Below are positions 18,858 through 26,998 of a stretch of DNA of 43,469 nt, piece after piece; positions within the stretch are counted from its first letter, which is position 1, and every line of letters begins with the position of its first letter. The notes under the pieces were generated by a model. The model saw nothing but the letters and a program-made list of their open reading frames with translations. It did no database searches and was not told the DNA's origin. The position numbers and the translations under genes are program-made. This DNA is from an uncultured Chloroflexota bacterium (GTDB lineage: Bacteria > Chloroflexota > Anaerolineae > Anaerolineales > Anaerolineaceae). The stretch spans positions 15,238-58,706 of the forward strand of contig CADATZ010000029.1 in the NCBI GenBank assembly GCA_902791025.1, written 5' to 3'.

Positions 18858-20204
18858 CTACTGGCCGCTGTTTTCCTCTCCCTTCGGCATCACTTTGTTT
18901 ACCAGACCGGGAATGTCCAGCCCGACGCCTTCGGAGACCTGACTGACAGTGGTCATAATATCTTTGACCAGGCGGGTGCTGTTGCCGTCGCCGTACATGG
19001 TGATGGAACCGACCTTGTTCAGCGGATCGCTGGCGGCTTTGACGATTTCCGGCAGAGCGGAGAGCAGCATTTCCAGTTTACCGGCTTCATTGAGTTTGGC
19101 CATTGCTTCCGCTTTCAGCTCCAGCGCACGAGCTTCCGCAATACCGATGGCTTCAATACCCTTTGCTTCTTCTTCCATTGCAATGCGTTTGGCTTCCGCG
19201 GCTTGTGCTTCCTCATATTTCTTCGCCTCGGCAGCCTGTTCAGCAGCGTAACGCTCAGCTTCCGCCTTCTTGCGGACATTGGCGTCCAGTTCCCGTTCCT
19301 TGAGCTGAACTTCTTTTTCGCGGAGTTCAATTTCCTTCTCACGGCGGGCAATATCGGCTTCTACGCTTGCGGTTTCGATGGAGCGGCGTTCCGCCTCTTC
19401 CTGGATCTTGTAAGCGGCATCTGCGGCAGCTTTCTTTTGATCCTCTTCGATCTTGAACTGCGCCTGGCGGATGGCAAGGTCCTTGTTTTGTTCAGCGATG
19501 CTCACCTGGGCTGCGACTTTTGCCTTATTGCTCTGATCGGAAGCCTGAGCCTGCGCGATCGCGACGTCCCGTTCCGCATTGGCTTTGGAAATCGCGGCAT
19601 CCTTGCGAATCTGGCTGATGTTTTCGATACCGAGATCCGTGATGACGGAATTGTCATCGATGAAGTTTTGGATGGTCAGGTTGACAACTTCCAGACCCAT
19701 ACGCGCCATTTCTTCCTGAACAGAGGACTGGACCTTCTGAGCGAAAATATCGCGTTTCTGGATCAGCTCACTGAGTTTCATCTGTCCAATGATCTCGCGC
19801 ATGTTCCCCTCGATGACCTGCTGGGCGACATAACCGATGTGGTCGGCATCCTTGTTTAAGAAGTTTTCCGCGGCCCGGACGACATATTCCGGGTTGGATG
19901 CTACTTTTACATTCGCAACCGCATCCACATTTATGTTGATATATTCCGAAGTTGGAACGGAAGAACTGGTTTTGATATCCACCTGGATCAGGTCCAGAGC
20001 AATTTCGTCGATCCGTTCGAGAAACGGAATGCGGATGGTGCTGCCGCCGATGACCACCCTTGGTTTTCCGGCTGATTTTCGAAAACCGGAAATGATCAAT
20101 GCTTTGTTCGGCGGTGCAGTCAGGTATGTTGATTTAAAGAATATGACAATTAATAGAATCAAAACCACACAGCTGGCTGGAATGATAATATTTGTGATTG
20201 GCAT
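18858..20204 (-). CDS. floT: Flotillin-like SPFH/band 7 membrane protein
   Basis: Flotillins scaffold ordered membrane microdomains. The 448-residue product begins with a membrane segment (ASCVVLILLIVIFF, residues about 8-22). An SPFH domain (about 30-220, with SSVPTSEYININVDAVANVKV) follows, then a long alanine/glutamate-rich coiled coil (about 225-385), and a C-terminal tail ending LVNKVMPKGEENSGQ. The start MPITNIII was chosen because GGGAGG lies 6 nt upstream and the SPFH architecture starts there. The longer frame upstream is an unrelated extension. The usual NfeD/YuaF partner is absent. It is divergent from the LRR gene. Length is slightly shorter than B. subtilis FloT (509). Confidence 0.9.
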   Translation of the reverse strand: MPITNIIIPASCVVLILLIVIFFKSTYLTAPPNKALIISGFRKSAGKPRVVIGGSTIRIPFLERIDEIALDLIQVDIKTSSSVPTSEYININVDAVANVKVASNPEYVVRAAENFLNKDADHIGYVAQQVIEGNMREIIGQMKLSELIQKRDIFAQKVQSSVQEEMARMGLEVVNLTIQNFIDDNSVITDLGIENISQIRKDAAISKANAERDVAIAQAQASDQSNKAKVAAQVSIAEQNKDLAIRQAQFKIEEDQKKAAADAAYKIQEEAERRSIETASVEADIARREKEIELREKEVQLKERELDANVRKKAEAERYAAEQAAEAKKYEEAQAAEAKRIAMEEEAKGIEAIGIAEARALELKAEAMAKLNEAGKLEMLLSALPEIVKAASDPLNKVGSITMYGDGNSTRLVKDIMTTVSQVSEGVGLDIPGLVNKVMPKGEENSGQ

Positions 20205-20384
20205 TTTATACCTCCCATGTTTACCAATGTTTTCCCACCTGCATCCGGGTCGTGGCCGCTGCAGATGGTATCTGATTTCACATGTATACATAATAACGGA
20301 TGTATTTAAAAACTTCAAGGCAGAAAGATGCAAAATAAGACTGTTTATTTTGTTTTATGGTGCAATAATTAAGATTTTTCGATG

Positions 20385-20390
20385 TATAAT
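20385..20390 (+). promoter_or_regulatory. -10 element upstream of the LRR protein
   Basis: A perfect TATAAT sits 23 nt before the ATG. I see no good -35 hexamer at 16-18 nt, so the promoter may depend on an activator or use another contact. Confidence 0.35.
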
Positions 20391-20412
20391 AAGGACAAAC
20401 TGCGGAGGCCGG

Positions 20413-22320
20413 ATGAAAAAGATATTTGTATTATTCATTTGTTTGATCAATTTATTTTCGGTAAAGGTTGTTTTGTCTCAGAATGATCAGCCGGTTCGGA
20501 TGGTTTACGGTGATTGGGATGTTCAGTCAAATGATACCGGATGGACAGTGACTGCTTACCGGGGATCTGAAAAAAATGTGGAGATCCCGAATAATTTTGA
20601 AGGTGTTCTTGTTACCCAGCTGGCAGCCGAACTTTTTATGAATGATATTTTTCTGGAAAGCATTTCGATTCCCGGAAATGTCTCGGTAATCGGAAGAAAT
20701 GCTTTCAATGGCTGTATTTCCCTGAGAGAAGTGCAGCTGCCGTTTAACATAAAAACGATTCCCGAGGGGGCTTTTAAAGGATGTAAATCTTTGGAAAATA
20801 TCGCGTTTCCGGCTGGATTGACAAGTATCGGTAAAGAAGCCTTTGCAGGATGTACAGGACTTCACAACCTGATGCTGACGAGACGTATCAGTACGCTCAA
20901 TGAATCTGCATTTGACGGATGTACAAATCTTAACAATATTACTGTCCAGCGAAGTCTGTCAACGCTTGGCGCGAATGTCTTCAGAGGAACTGCGTGGCTT
21001 GAAAGGCAGACGGATGAATTTGTAATTCTCGGCCGTGGACTGTTGGTTAAGTATAATGGAAATGATACAAATGTTGAAGTGCCCTATGGAACTGTTGCTA
21101 TTGCCAATGTTTTCGAAGGCAACACGACGATTGAATCGGTGAAGCTGCCGGATACCGTCCGGCGAATCATGCAGAATGCTTTTAAAGGCGCGGTAAATCT
21201 TCGTTCAGTGAATATTCCGCCGTGGGTCACTACGATCGGGGCCGGTGCTTTTTCCGGCTGCGGTCAGCTGACTTCCGCGGAACTTTCCATAACACTCACC
21301 TCAATCGGAGCCAATGCTTTCGAAAATTGCGATAAGCTCACTGAGCTGCTGATTCCGGATCGGGTGAAATCAATTCCTGCGAATCTGGCTTTGAACAGTA
21401 CTTCTTTGACGGATATTCGGCTTCCTGAAATTACTACCACGATCAATAAAAATGCGTTTGTCGGTCTGCCGAATGCGCATGTTTTTGTTTTTCCCGGATC
21501 GGATGCAGAGACGATACTGAAAGGGTATAAATATCCTTATTCCTATATACAGTACAGGACAGGCGACTATATTTATGCGAAAAGCCTGACAGGTATTCAG
21601 ATTGTACGTTATCTCGGAAACGAGATGATTGTTGATGTTCCTGCAACAGTTGAAGAGCTTCCTGTAACAGATATCAAAACCGCTGCTTTCCAAAATAATC
21701 CTTTCGTCAGGGTCGTGAACCTTCCCGATTCATTGGAGAATATTGGTGACTGGGCTTTTTCGTATATGGAAAACCTTGAATTTGTGAATATGCCGGAAAA
21801 ATTACGCAGGATCGGCAGTTATGTGTTTAAAGGTTCGCCGAATCTCAGAACCCTTTATCTGCCGCCGCGCCTGGTCCATGTTGGAGATGACATTTTTGAA
21901 AATCGATCCGGTATAGCAGTATGTGCCAAAGAGAGAACAAAGGTTGAGATCTTTTTGATGGAACAAGGTTTTGTTGTCTATAATGAAGACTATTGCCGGA
22001 TGGAGGATTGGACGCATGTTAACAATGATGAATATCGTAATCAGGCATCCAATGAAGGCCCCGATACCGGTTATCAAAAACCTGCCGAACAGTTTATTCA
22101 GATTCCTGATGGACTGAAATCACTAACAGGGGATTTACTGTCAAATGCGGAAAATGATGTTGTGCTTTCCATTCCGGCAAGTGTTGAAGAGATTGATATG
22201 GATATTCTAAATAGCAGAAATGTGACCATCATCGCTGACGATGATACTGCTGCAGAGAAATTTGCGCTTGAAAACAATGTGAAATTTCTCGTACGTGTTG
22301 ATTTGTGGACAGAAAAATAG
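20413..22320 (+). CDS. Secreted BspA-type leucine-rich-repeat protein
   Basis: The 635-residue product starts with a signal peptide (MKKIFVLFICLINLFSVK, likely cleaved near VLSQ). The rest is LRR_5/BspA-type repeats of about 23 residues, with units such as LPDTVRRIMQNAFKGAVNL and VTTIGAGAFSGCGQL; I count roughly a dozen. Such proteins bind host or extracellular ligands or other cells in oral and gut bacteria. No LPxTG, dockerin or transmembrane anchor is visible, so it is probably released or held non-covalently. The start is set by the signal peptide and GGAGG upstream. The frame is open much further upstream but that stretch is antisense to floT. It is divergent from floT. Confidence 0.88.
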   Translation: MKKIFVLFICLINLFSVKVVLSQNDQPVRMVYGDWDVQSNDTGWTVTAYRGSEKNVEIPNNFEGVLVTQLAAELFMNDIFLESISIPGNVSVIGRNAFNGCISLREVQLPFNIKTIPEGAFKGCKSLENIAFPAGLTSIGKEAFAGCTGLHNLMLTRRISTLNESAFDGCTNLNNITVQRSLSTLGANVFRGTAWLERQTDEFVILGRGLLVKYNGNDTNVEVPYGTVAIANVFEGNTTIESVKLPDTVRRIMQNAFKGAVNLRSVNIPPWVTTIGAGAFSGCGQLTSAELSITLTSIGANAFENCDKLTELLIPDRVKSIPANLALNSTSLTDIRLPEITTTINKNAFVGLPNAHVFVFPGSDAETILKGYKYPYSYIQYRTGDYIYAKSLTGIQIVRYLGNEMIVDVPATVEELPVTDIKTAAFQNNPFVRVVNLPDSLENIGDWAFSYMENLEFVNMPEKLRRIGSYVFKGSPNLRTLYLPPRLVHVGDDIFENRSGIAVCAKERTKVEIFLMEQGFVVYNEDYCRMEDWTHVNNDEYRNQASNEGPDTGYQKPAEQFIQIPDGLKSLTGDLLSNAENDVVLSIPASVEEIDMDILNSRNVTIIADDDTAAEKFALENNVKFLVRVDLWTEK

Positions 22321-22369
22321 AGCATCTGAAAATATTAATAATACGTATTGCTCTTAAAATACCGTAAAA

Positions 22370-22412
22370 CAATTCAGGGAACTCCACCCAAATGGTGGAG
22401 TTCCCCGAATTG
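22370..22412. terminator. Bidirectional hairpin between LRR gene and convergent small gene
   Basis: CAATTCAGGGAACTCCACC pairs with GGTGGAGTTCCCCGAATTG (18 of 19 bp) around a 5-nt loop. There is no U-tract on either side, so termination efficiency is uncertain, but it sits exactly between two convergent genes. Confidence 0.65.
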
Positions 22413-22434
22413 GACAATGCTGATTCTTCAGAAG

Positions 22435-22974
22435 TTATTTACTGAAAAAGACGACTTTGATATCTTCATCATGGGATTCGACCCGCATGATGATGACCGT
22501 ACCGTCCTTCAATGACCATTAATAAAGCGTATCGCTGCGTTTGACATCCATGTCGATTTCATCATAGTCAGCGATTTTCATCAGCTCGTCAATGATCGCC
22601 GTATCCTTCACAGCTTCAGCAGAGCCGTAAAGTTTTTCCAACGCATCCATGATCCCTTTTTCGGAAACGCTGCGGTCTTCTGTGTCGAAAGAAAGCTGGA
22701 TCACGACGAGGGCGTCATGGTCAAAACCGAAGGTCACTCCCGCAGGGATTTTCTCAAACTCATAGAGTTCATCATCCACTTCCAGATAATCCAGTTTGCG
22801 TTCGCGTTCCACTTCATAGCGTTTGGTGGGCAGTGTTTTGATGACCTCGTCCTGACTCATTCCCCACTTAATGCCATTCTGGAATTCAAAAGTCTCCGTG
22901 TCTGCCGCAGCGCAGATAGAAATCGTCAGGCACAGCAGGCCCAATATACTCAATAGTACAATAATTCTCTTCAT
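22435..22974 (-). pseudogene. Secreted hypothetical protein with in-frame premature stop
   Basis: The first 151 codons encode a signal peptide (MKRIIVLLSILGLLCLTISI, cleaved after CAA) and an unrecognised globular domain (FEFQNGIKWGMSQDEVIKTL, ending KRSDTLY). A TAA then interrupts the frame. The same frame continues for 27 further plausible codons (WSLKDGTVIIMRVESH, ending VVFFSK) to a second TAA. The continuation is charged and hydrophobic in alternation like a final beta-sheet, so the first stop looks like a point mutation of a Tyr or similar codon. The short 151-residue form may still be made. Family unknown; the GxKWGMSxDEV motif recalls small secreted proteins of Clostridia and related bacteria. 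Confidence 0.65.
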
Positions 22975-23078
22975 AAAATCGACCCTCCATTTTTCAAATC
23001 GGAATATTTATCATATCTATTATATATGGAACAGGAGCTCCTTTGAAATTATCTTTAAACGAATCTTTTCAGAACTGA

Positions 23079-23139
23079 GCACGTGGGGACTGGCTACTTG
23101 TGTCGCGAAGCCGACACGAGCGTGCCTGTCCTCATGTGC
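23079..23139. repeat. Nested hairpin repeat
   Basis: An outer stem GCACGTGGGGAC / GTCCTCATGTGC encloses an inner 9-bp hairpin CTTGTGTCG / CGACACGAG with loop CGAAGC. The structure is not next to a gene end with a U-tract, which suggests an interspersed palindromic repeat of the genome and not a terminator. Confidence 0.6.
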
Positions 23140-23214
23140 GTCACTGCGGGTTCTAAATAGATACCAATGAGCGATTATTCTGATAGCAGAGTGTCGTTAC
23201 CTTTTACATGAGTG

Positions 23215-23254
23215 AAAAACCGCTAAACACTTTCTCTTTGTTCAGCGGTTTTTT
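23215..23254. terminator. Terminator hairpin, T-runs on both strands
   Basis: AAAACCGCTAAACA pairs with TGTTCAGCGGTTTT with one mismatch and a 9-nt loop. T-runs flank both sides, so it could end transcription in either direction. The hairpin recurs in degenerate form at 26558. Confidence 0.75.
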
Positions 23255-23274
23255 CTAAAAATTTACTGCTTGTT

Positions 23275-23376
23275 TTAGCCGATGGCTATTTCACCTTTGC
23301 CATCTTTGCCATTGTTACCAACGATGGCAGTGATGATGGTGATGATGGCAGCAATGATGATATTTTTTCCCGGATT
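23275..23376 (-). other. Hydrophobic mini-ORF lacking a standard start, part of a duplicated element
   Basis: An open stretch of 33 codons encodes a run of Ile/Ala/Thr (IIIAAIITIITAIV) followed by GNNGKDGKGEIAIG and a stop, and then the terminator. No ATG, GTG or TTG in frame is preceded by a ribosome binding site. The C-terminal part recurs near 26630 as KDGKGHTAIC plus stop, so the peptide-like end is conserved between two copies. It may be a decayed small membrane peptide gene, or a repeat whose translation is coincidental. Confidence 0.35.
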
Positions 23377-23589
23377 TCAAGTGTTTAACAAGCACTCTAA
23401 CGAGTTTCTAATTCCTCATTAGTGTAATGTCTGAAGCGGGACTGTGAAATATCTGTGTTTGTTATAAACGAGCCAACTTTTATGATTTTTTCCTTTTTTG
23501 TTTTTGGCACTGATATTGCCGCCTTTAATTTGTAATACATAGCAAATCGATCAGAGGACCCTTCTGTTTTTTATTATAAAAGGAACGAA

Positions 23590-26178
23590 ATGATGAAATT
23601 ATTTCCGAAACATGGCAGAATGCTGTTAGCAGTCATTCTTGTCTTACTTAAAATATCAGTTTTATCTGTATACGGACAGAACCGGACTGAATATCAGTCC
23701 AAATGGGTTGAAAACCAATTAAACCTTCATGACCATGTTGAAGAGTTGAGTTCCATCAGCACAATCCAAAGTATGGGCTTTACAGGCAAGGGTGTCACTA
23801 TCGCTGTGATCGGTACAGGGATTGACAGGAATCACGAGCAATATAGCGGAAGAGTGATTGCAGAAAACTGCTTCAACAGCGGGCGAAAATGTGTCCCGAC
23901 CGAGAGATGTGACATCTGCGGTGCTAATGATAAAGAATGTCTCATCAACTGTTATGACTGTCAGGAGCATTTTGTCTGCGAAAACAACGGGAATTCATCC
24001 AATCCTATCAATGCTGTGAAAAAGGAATCTTTCAATCAGGGTTCCCATCTTGCGGGGATCGCCGCGGGAGCTGACGGGATCGCGCCAGGAGCCGGCATCA
24101 TCGCTGTCAACATTCAATCTGAATATACCAACTGTCCGGAGCTGATGACGGAAGAGAATCAGGATGGATACGGAGTATCCAGGAAAAAAGAAGACCTGAA
24201 GAAAGCGTTGGAATGGCTGCTGGATCTTCATGAAGGGGGGACACCTGTCTCGATCGTCATAATTGATTTCAGCAGTGATGAATACGATTTTGAATGTGAC
24301 TGGGAAGCCGGGTGTGAAGATTTCTACGATATTTTTGAACGGATGATTGACGCGGGAATGATCCCCGTGGCAGGAACAGGAGATCACTATAGGGATCACA
24401 GTATCTCTTTCCCGGCCTGTCTATCCAACGTAATCGCGGTAGGAGCTACCCCGGATATGAGCAAACCCATGATCGCGGCTTACTCTGATCATCACGATAT
24501 GGTCGACATCCTCGCTCCCGGAACGAACATTTATTCCGCAAATCTGGTCAATACGGATTGGGAGGGAAATTATTCCTGCGAATATGACTGCTATGGGGAA
24601 ATGGACGGCACATCCGAGGCTGCTTCGGTCACCGGCGGTGCGCTTGCGCTGCTTATGGAAGCATTTCCGGGAAAAACGTTTGATGCTTATAAATCAATGC
24701 TACAGGAGATGTCGACAATATCCGTCAATCGGCGAAATTCCAACACACATGATAATCTGACAAATGACGATGGAACCGGAACACAATTCGAATTTGATAA
24801 ACCGATCCTGGATTTTTCGGATTTCACTGTTGCTGGCGATACTGACGGAACGGTGGTCATCAATGATCAGATCCCCCAGGGACAAAGCAAAATTACAATG
24901 ATCGGCGATATCCATACAAAAGATGAAGATGGAATCAATGCGAGCATCCTCTCCGACGAGAAAAGGATCATTGCCGGAAATATTACAGCGGAAGGAGAGG
25001 AAGGAAACGGAATTGATGCGATCGTTTTATCGAAAGACGGGAAACTGATACTGAATGTCTATGATAATATTTCAGCCGGAAATGCAGGTATCGTGATCCA
25101 CGAGGATAATGAAGGGCCTCTTGATATTTCCGTCGCAGGAACCATCGACGCCGGAAAGGCCGGCATTCTGGTTGCCAGATCTAAAAAAAGTGTTCAGGCT
25201 GAGGGTTTTCCCGGTAATATCTCCATCGACGCCGGAAAGGCCGGCATTCTGGTTGCCGGATCCAAAACAAGTGTTCAGGCTGAGGGTTTTCCCGGTAATA
25301 TCTCCATCACCGCAGGGAAGATCATACCAAACAAAAATGGCAATATTGCTGAATATAAAGACGGCAGCAAAGCAGAAAATATAGAAGATGTCATTAACTA
25401 CATCATCTCTATTGACCAGCCGAAGAACGGAAAAGTTGAAGTCGTTCAGGAAGACGGCACTCCCTGGACACAGCAGAACCACAGACGAAATACAGCAAAA
25501 AAGGGCCAGCGTGTTTATTTCCAGGCTCCCGCTGGCTTAGAGGTCTTTGACAAGAATACGAATAAGGTGCTGCCTCAGACCGGGGATGGCTTATATTACC
25601 TGGACGTTCCCAACGGCGGAGGTGTCGAAGTTTACGCAAAGTCAAAACACTCCAACGTGATGGAATTCTTCCACTTATCCGTTCTGCCGAAGACCGGTTT
25701 TTCTGCGCTTCATCCGCAGGAACTCCATTTCAAACCGCTGAATGTCCGTTACACCTCTACAAATCTGGTGATCCAAATTCCGCAGCTTTCGATTCAATCA
25801 AAGCTGCTCCTGGTTCCGGAGATCAGCGGAGAATATCCGGTGGAATGGCTTGGAGACTCCATCGGCATGCTGGAAGGCAGTGCTCTGCCGGGAAAAGGGA
25901 TCATGATCCTTACCGCCCACAATCATCTCAACACCACCGAAAACGGTCCATTCGTTGCTTTAGGTACGTTAAACATGGGAGATCATATCTTTCTGACGGA
26001 CGAAAATGCCAAGCTGTATACGTATAATGTATACGGCAACTATAAGATTGATACTGACGGTTTTGCCTTGATTGCCGGGGATCTGGGAGAAAATACGCTG
26101 GTGATGATTACCTGTGAAGAGGAAGCTGTTTCCGGCGGTTACCTGTATCGGAGAGTTATCCTTGCCGATCTCTTATAA
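23590..26178 (+). CDS. Catalytically dead subtilase fused to a sortase domain
   Basis: The 862-residue protein starts with a signal peptide (RMLLAVILVLLKISVLSVYG). Residues about 60-360 are a peptidase S8-like fold in which the catalytic Asp is Gly75 (VIGTGID), the His is Gln150 (NQGSHLAGIAAG) and the oxyanion Asn region reads AGTGDH. Only Ser342 (DGTSEAAS) remains. Residues about 94-130 are a Cys-rich insert with several CxxC pairs. Residues about 410-610 are repetitive, beta-helix-like, with an 81-bp tandem duplication. LPKTG at 699-703 precedes a sortase domain of about 125 residues with His777 (LTAHNH), Cys842 (MITCEEE) and Arg854/855 (YLYRRV). The sortase triad therefore appears intact. 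AAAGGAA precedes the tandem ATGs. It is a single gene. Confidence 0.85.
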   Translation: MMKLFPKHGRMLLAVILVLLKISVLSVYGQNRTEYQSKWVENQLNLHDHVEELSSISTIQSMGFTGKGVTIAVIGTGIDRNHEQYSGRVIAENCFNSGRKCVPTERCDICGANDKECLINCYDCQEHFVCENNGNSSNPINAVKKESFNQGSHLAGIAAGADGIAPGAGIIAVNIQSEYTNCPELMTEENQDGYGVSRKKEDLKKALEWLLDLHEGGTPVSIVIIDFSSDEYDFECDWEAGCEDFYDIFERMIDAGMIPVAGTGDHYRDHSISFPACLSNVIAVGATPDMSKPMIAAYSDHHDMVDILAPGTNIYSANLVNTDWEGNYSCEYDCYGEMDGTSEAASVTGGALALLMEAFPGKTFDAYKSMLQEMSTISVNRRNSNTHDNLTNDDGTGTQFEFDKPILDFSDFTVAGDTDGTVVINDQIPQGQSKITMIGDIHTKDEDGINASILSDEKRIIAGNITAEGEEGNGIDAIVLSKDGKLILNVYDNISAGNAGIVIHEDNEGPLDISVAGTIDAGKAGILVARSKKSVQAEGFPGNISIDAGKAGILVAGSKTSVQAEGFPGNISITAGKIIPNKNGNIAEYKDGSKAENIEDVINYIISIDQPKNGKVEVVQEDGTPWTQQNHRRNTAKKGQRVYFQAPAGLEVFDKNTNKVLPQTGDGLYYLDVPNGGGVEVYAKSKHSNVMEFFHLSVLPKTGFSALHPQELHFKPLNVRYTSTNLVIQIPQLSIQSKLLLVPEISGEYPVEWLGDSIGMLEGSALPGKGIMILTAHNHLNTTENGPFVALGTLNMGDHIFLTDENAKLYTYNVYGNYKIDTDGFALIAGDLGENTLVMITCEEEAVSGGYLYRRVILADLL
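25144..25305 (+). repeat. 81-bp in-frame tandem duplication
   Basis: Two copies of an 81-bp unit encode IDAGKAGILVA plus a variable serine/lysine stretch and SVQAEGFPGNIS. The copies differ at only a few bases, so the duplication is recent. It lengthens the repeat region of the subtilase-sortase protein without breaking frame. Confidence 0.9.
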
Positions 26179-26446
26179 ATGCCACAAAGTGGGACGGTTC
26201 CGCAGAAATTGTCTATGATTCCAGTCTCAATATTCCTTTCCATGTAATCATCCCTGAAGATAAAAAAGCCAGCATCATGGAGATTCTGACCCTAAAGAAA
26301 CGGAAACAAAGGCTGCGGCGATAATTGATTTTGTCTAACAATTTTCAAAATTTTTTCAAAAGAAAACTGCAGAAAATACTGTTTTACGAGGAAAAATAAG
26401 GGTTTTCAAAGGTTTTCAAACGAATATTTTGCTCGTAGGCAATCCA
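26179..26446 (+). other. Intergenic region with a possible coding remnant
   Basis: Immediately after the fusion gene a different frame reads about 47 codons (NATKWDGSAEIVYDSS, then FHVIIPEDKKASIMEIL) ending at a TAA near 26325. It has no start and looks like the tail of a lost gene. The remaining 120 bp is AT-rich with repeated GGTTTTCAAA. Confidence 0.35.
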
Positions 26447-26488
26447 TTACAAAGATGGGGTCGCAGGTTCGTGTCCTGTCCCGCCTAC
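26447..26488 (+). tRNA. tRNA-Val(TAC) 3' half (fragment)
   Basis: The sequence matches a tRNA-Val from the anticodon loop onward: loop TTACAAA, 3' anticodon strand GATGG, variable region, T arm CAGG-TTCGTGT-CCTG, and acceptor strand TCCCGCC. The 5' half (acceptor GGCGGGA and D arm) is missing; the bases before it do not pair. A terminator follows. This is the pattern left by site-specific integration into a tRNA gene, or by deletion. It cannot make a functional tRNA. Confidence 0.65.
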
Positions 26489-26509
26489 TGAAAAAAAAGA
26501 TTGATTCAG

Positions 26510-26540
26510 CGCCTTAATCAAACGATTAAGGTGTTTTTAT
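26510..26540 (+). terminator. Terminator after the tRNA-Val fragment
   Basis: CGCCTTAATC pairs with GATTAAGGTG (10 bp, one G-U) around AAAC, followed by TTTTTATTT. It is a good intrinsic terminator, presumably the native one of the tRNA gene. Confidence 0.85.
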
Positions 26541-26557
26541 TTGTTTCCACAACAAGC

Positions 26558-26645
26558 CCGCTGAACACTTCAACCTTGTTCAGCGGACTTTCATAAAAAA
26601 TCTGTTTGTTTCAGCAGATCGCTGTATGCCCTTTACCATCCTTTC
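26558..26645. repeat. Degenerate second copy of the 23215 element
   Basis: The hairpin CCGCTGAACA / TGTTCAGCGG and about 60 following bases align with the element at 23220-23320, including the reverse-strand peptide end KDGKGHTAIC and stop. The T-runs are lost, so the terminator function has decayed. Confidence 0.6.
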
Positions 26646-26910
26646 TTAGTTAATACAAAAAACAATATGATGAAATGGATTTTTTCTTCTGCCGGGGAAG
26701 TGAATGGCCGAAATTAGTATCATTAGATTAGGGTAAAAGACCCTACGATTATAATTCGGCTAAAATTCAGTGCCCGGACTTTTCTTTAAGGTTTACCCAA
26801 ACTTCATACAGCGGGAATATAAAAAAATATTGATATCGTGGAAAAATCGTGGAAATCAGGGGCCTGAAATTTCCATTCGCCAAAAATGGCCTAAAATGGC
26901 AAAAAAAAAG

Positions 26911-26945
26911 GCCTGTTTTCCGATTGATTTACTCGTAAAACAGGC
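26911..26945 (-). terminator. Terminator after the tRNA-Met fragment
   Basis: GCCTGTTTT pairs with AAAACAGGC around a 17-nt loop. On the minus strand it is followed by nine Ts, so it lies where the terminator of the tRNA-Met gene should be. Runs of A before and after also give a T-run arrangement on the other strand. Confidence 0.8.
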
Positions 26946-26956
26946 AAAAAAAAGTA

Positions 26957-26998
26957 GCGGGGATTGGATTCGAACCAATGACCTCCGGGTTATGAGCC
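26957..26998 (-). tRNA. tRNA-Met(CAT) 3' half (fragment)
   Basis: On the minus strand the sequence reads anticodon loop CTCATAA, 3' anticodon strand CCCGG, AGGTC, T arm ATTGG-TTCGAAT-CCAAT and acceptor strand CCCCGC. The matching 5' anticodon strand, D arm and 5' acceptor are absent; the sequence to the right diverges at once. tRNA-Ile2 (also CAT) is an alternative identity. The truncation point at the anticodon loop is a common attachment-site boundary and would place an inserted element to the right. Confidence 0.75.

Larger units (their letters stand above)
22975..23589. other. Long intergenic region with structured repeats
   Basis: About 600 bp with no convincing standard gene. It holds a nested hairpin repeat, a terminator with T-runs on both strands, and a minus-strand open stretch without a usual start codon, all described in their own entries. 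The last 150 bp before the subtilase-like gene is AT-rich and presumably carries its promoter, but I see no clear hexamers. Confidence 0.6.

Noticed and set aside
19203..19859. 218-codon plus-strand ORF across the flotillin gene
   Set aside because: It is antisense to a clear SPFH coiled-coil gene and starts without a ribosome binding site.
23281..23365. GATGGCA/GATGATGG repeats as a possible CRISPR or microsatellite
   Set aside because: Units are irregular and short, with no spacer structure; they are explained by Ile/Ala/Thr codons on the other strand.
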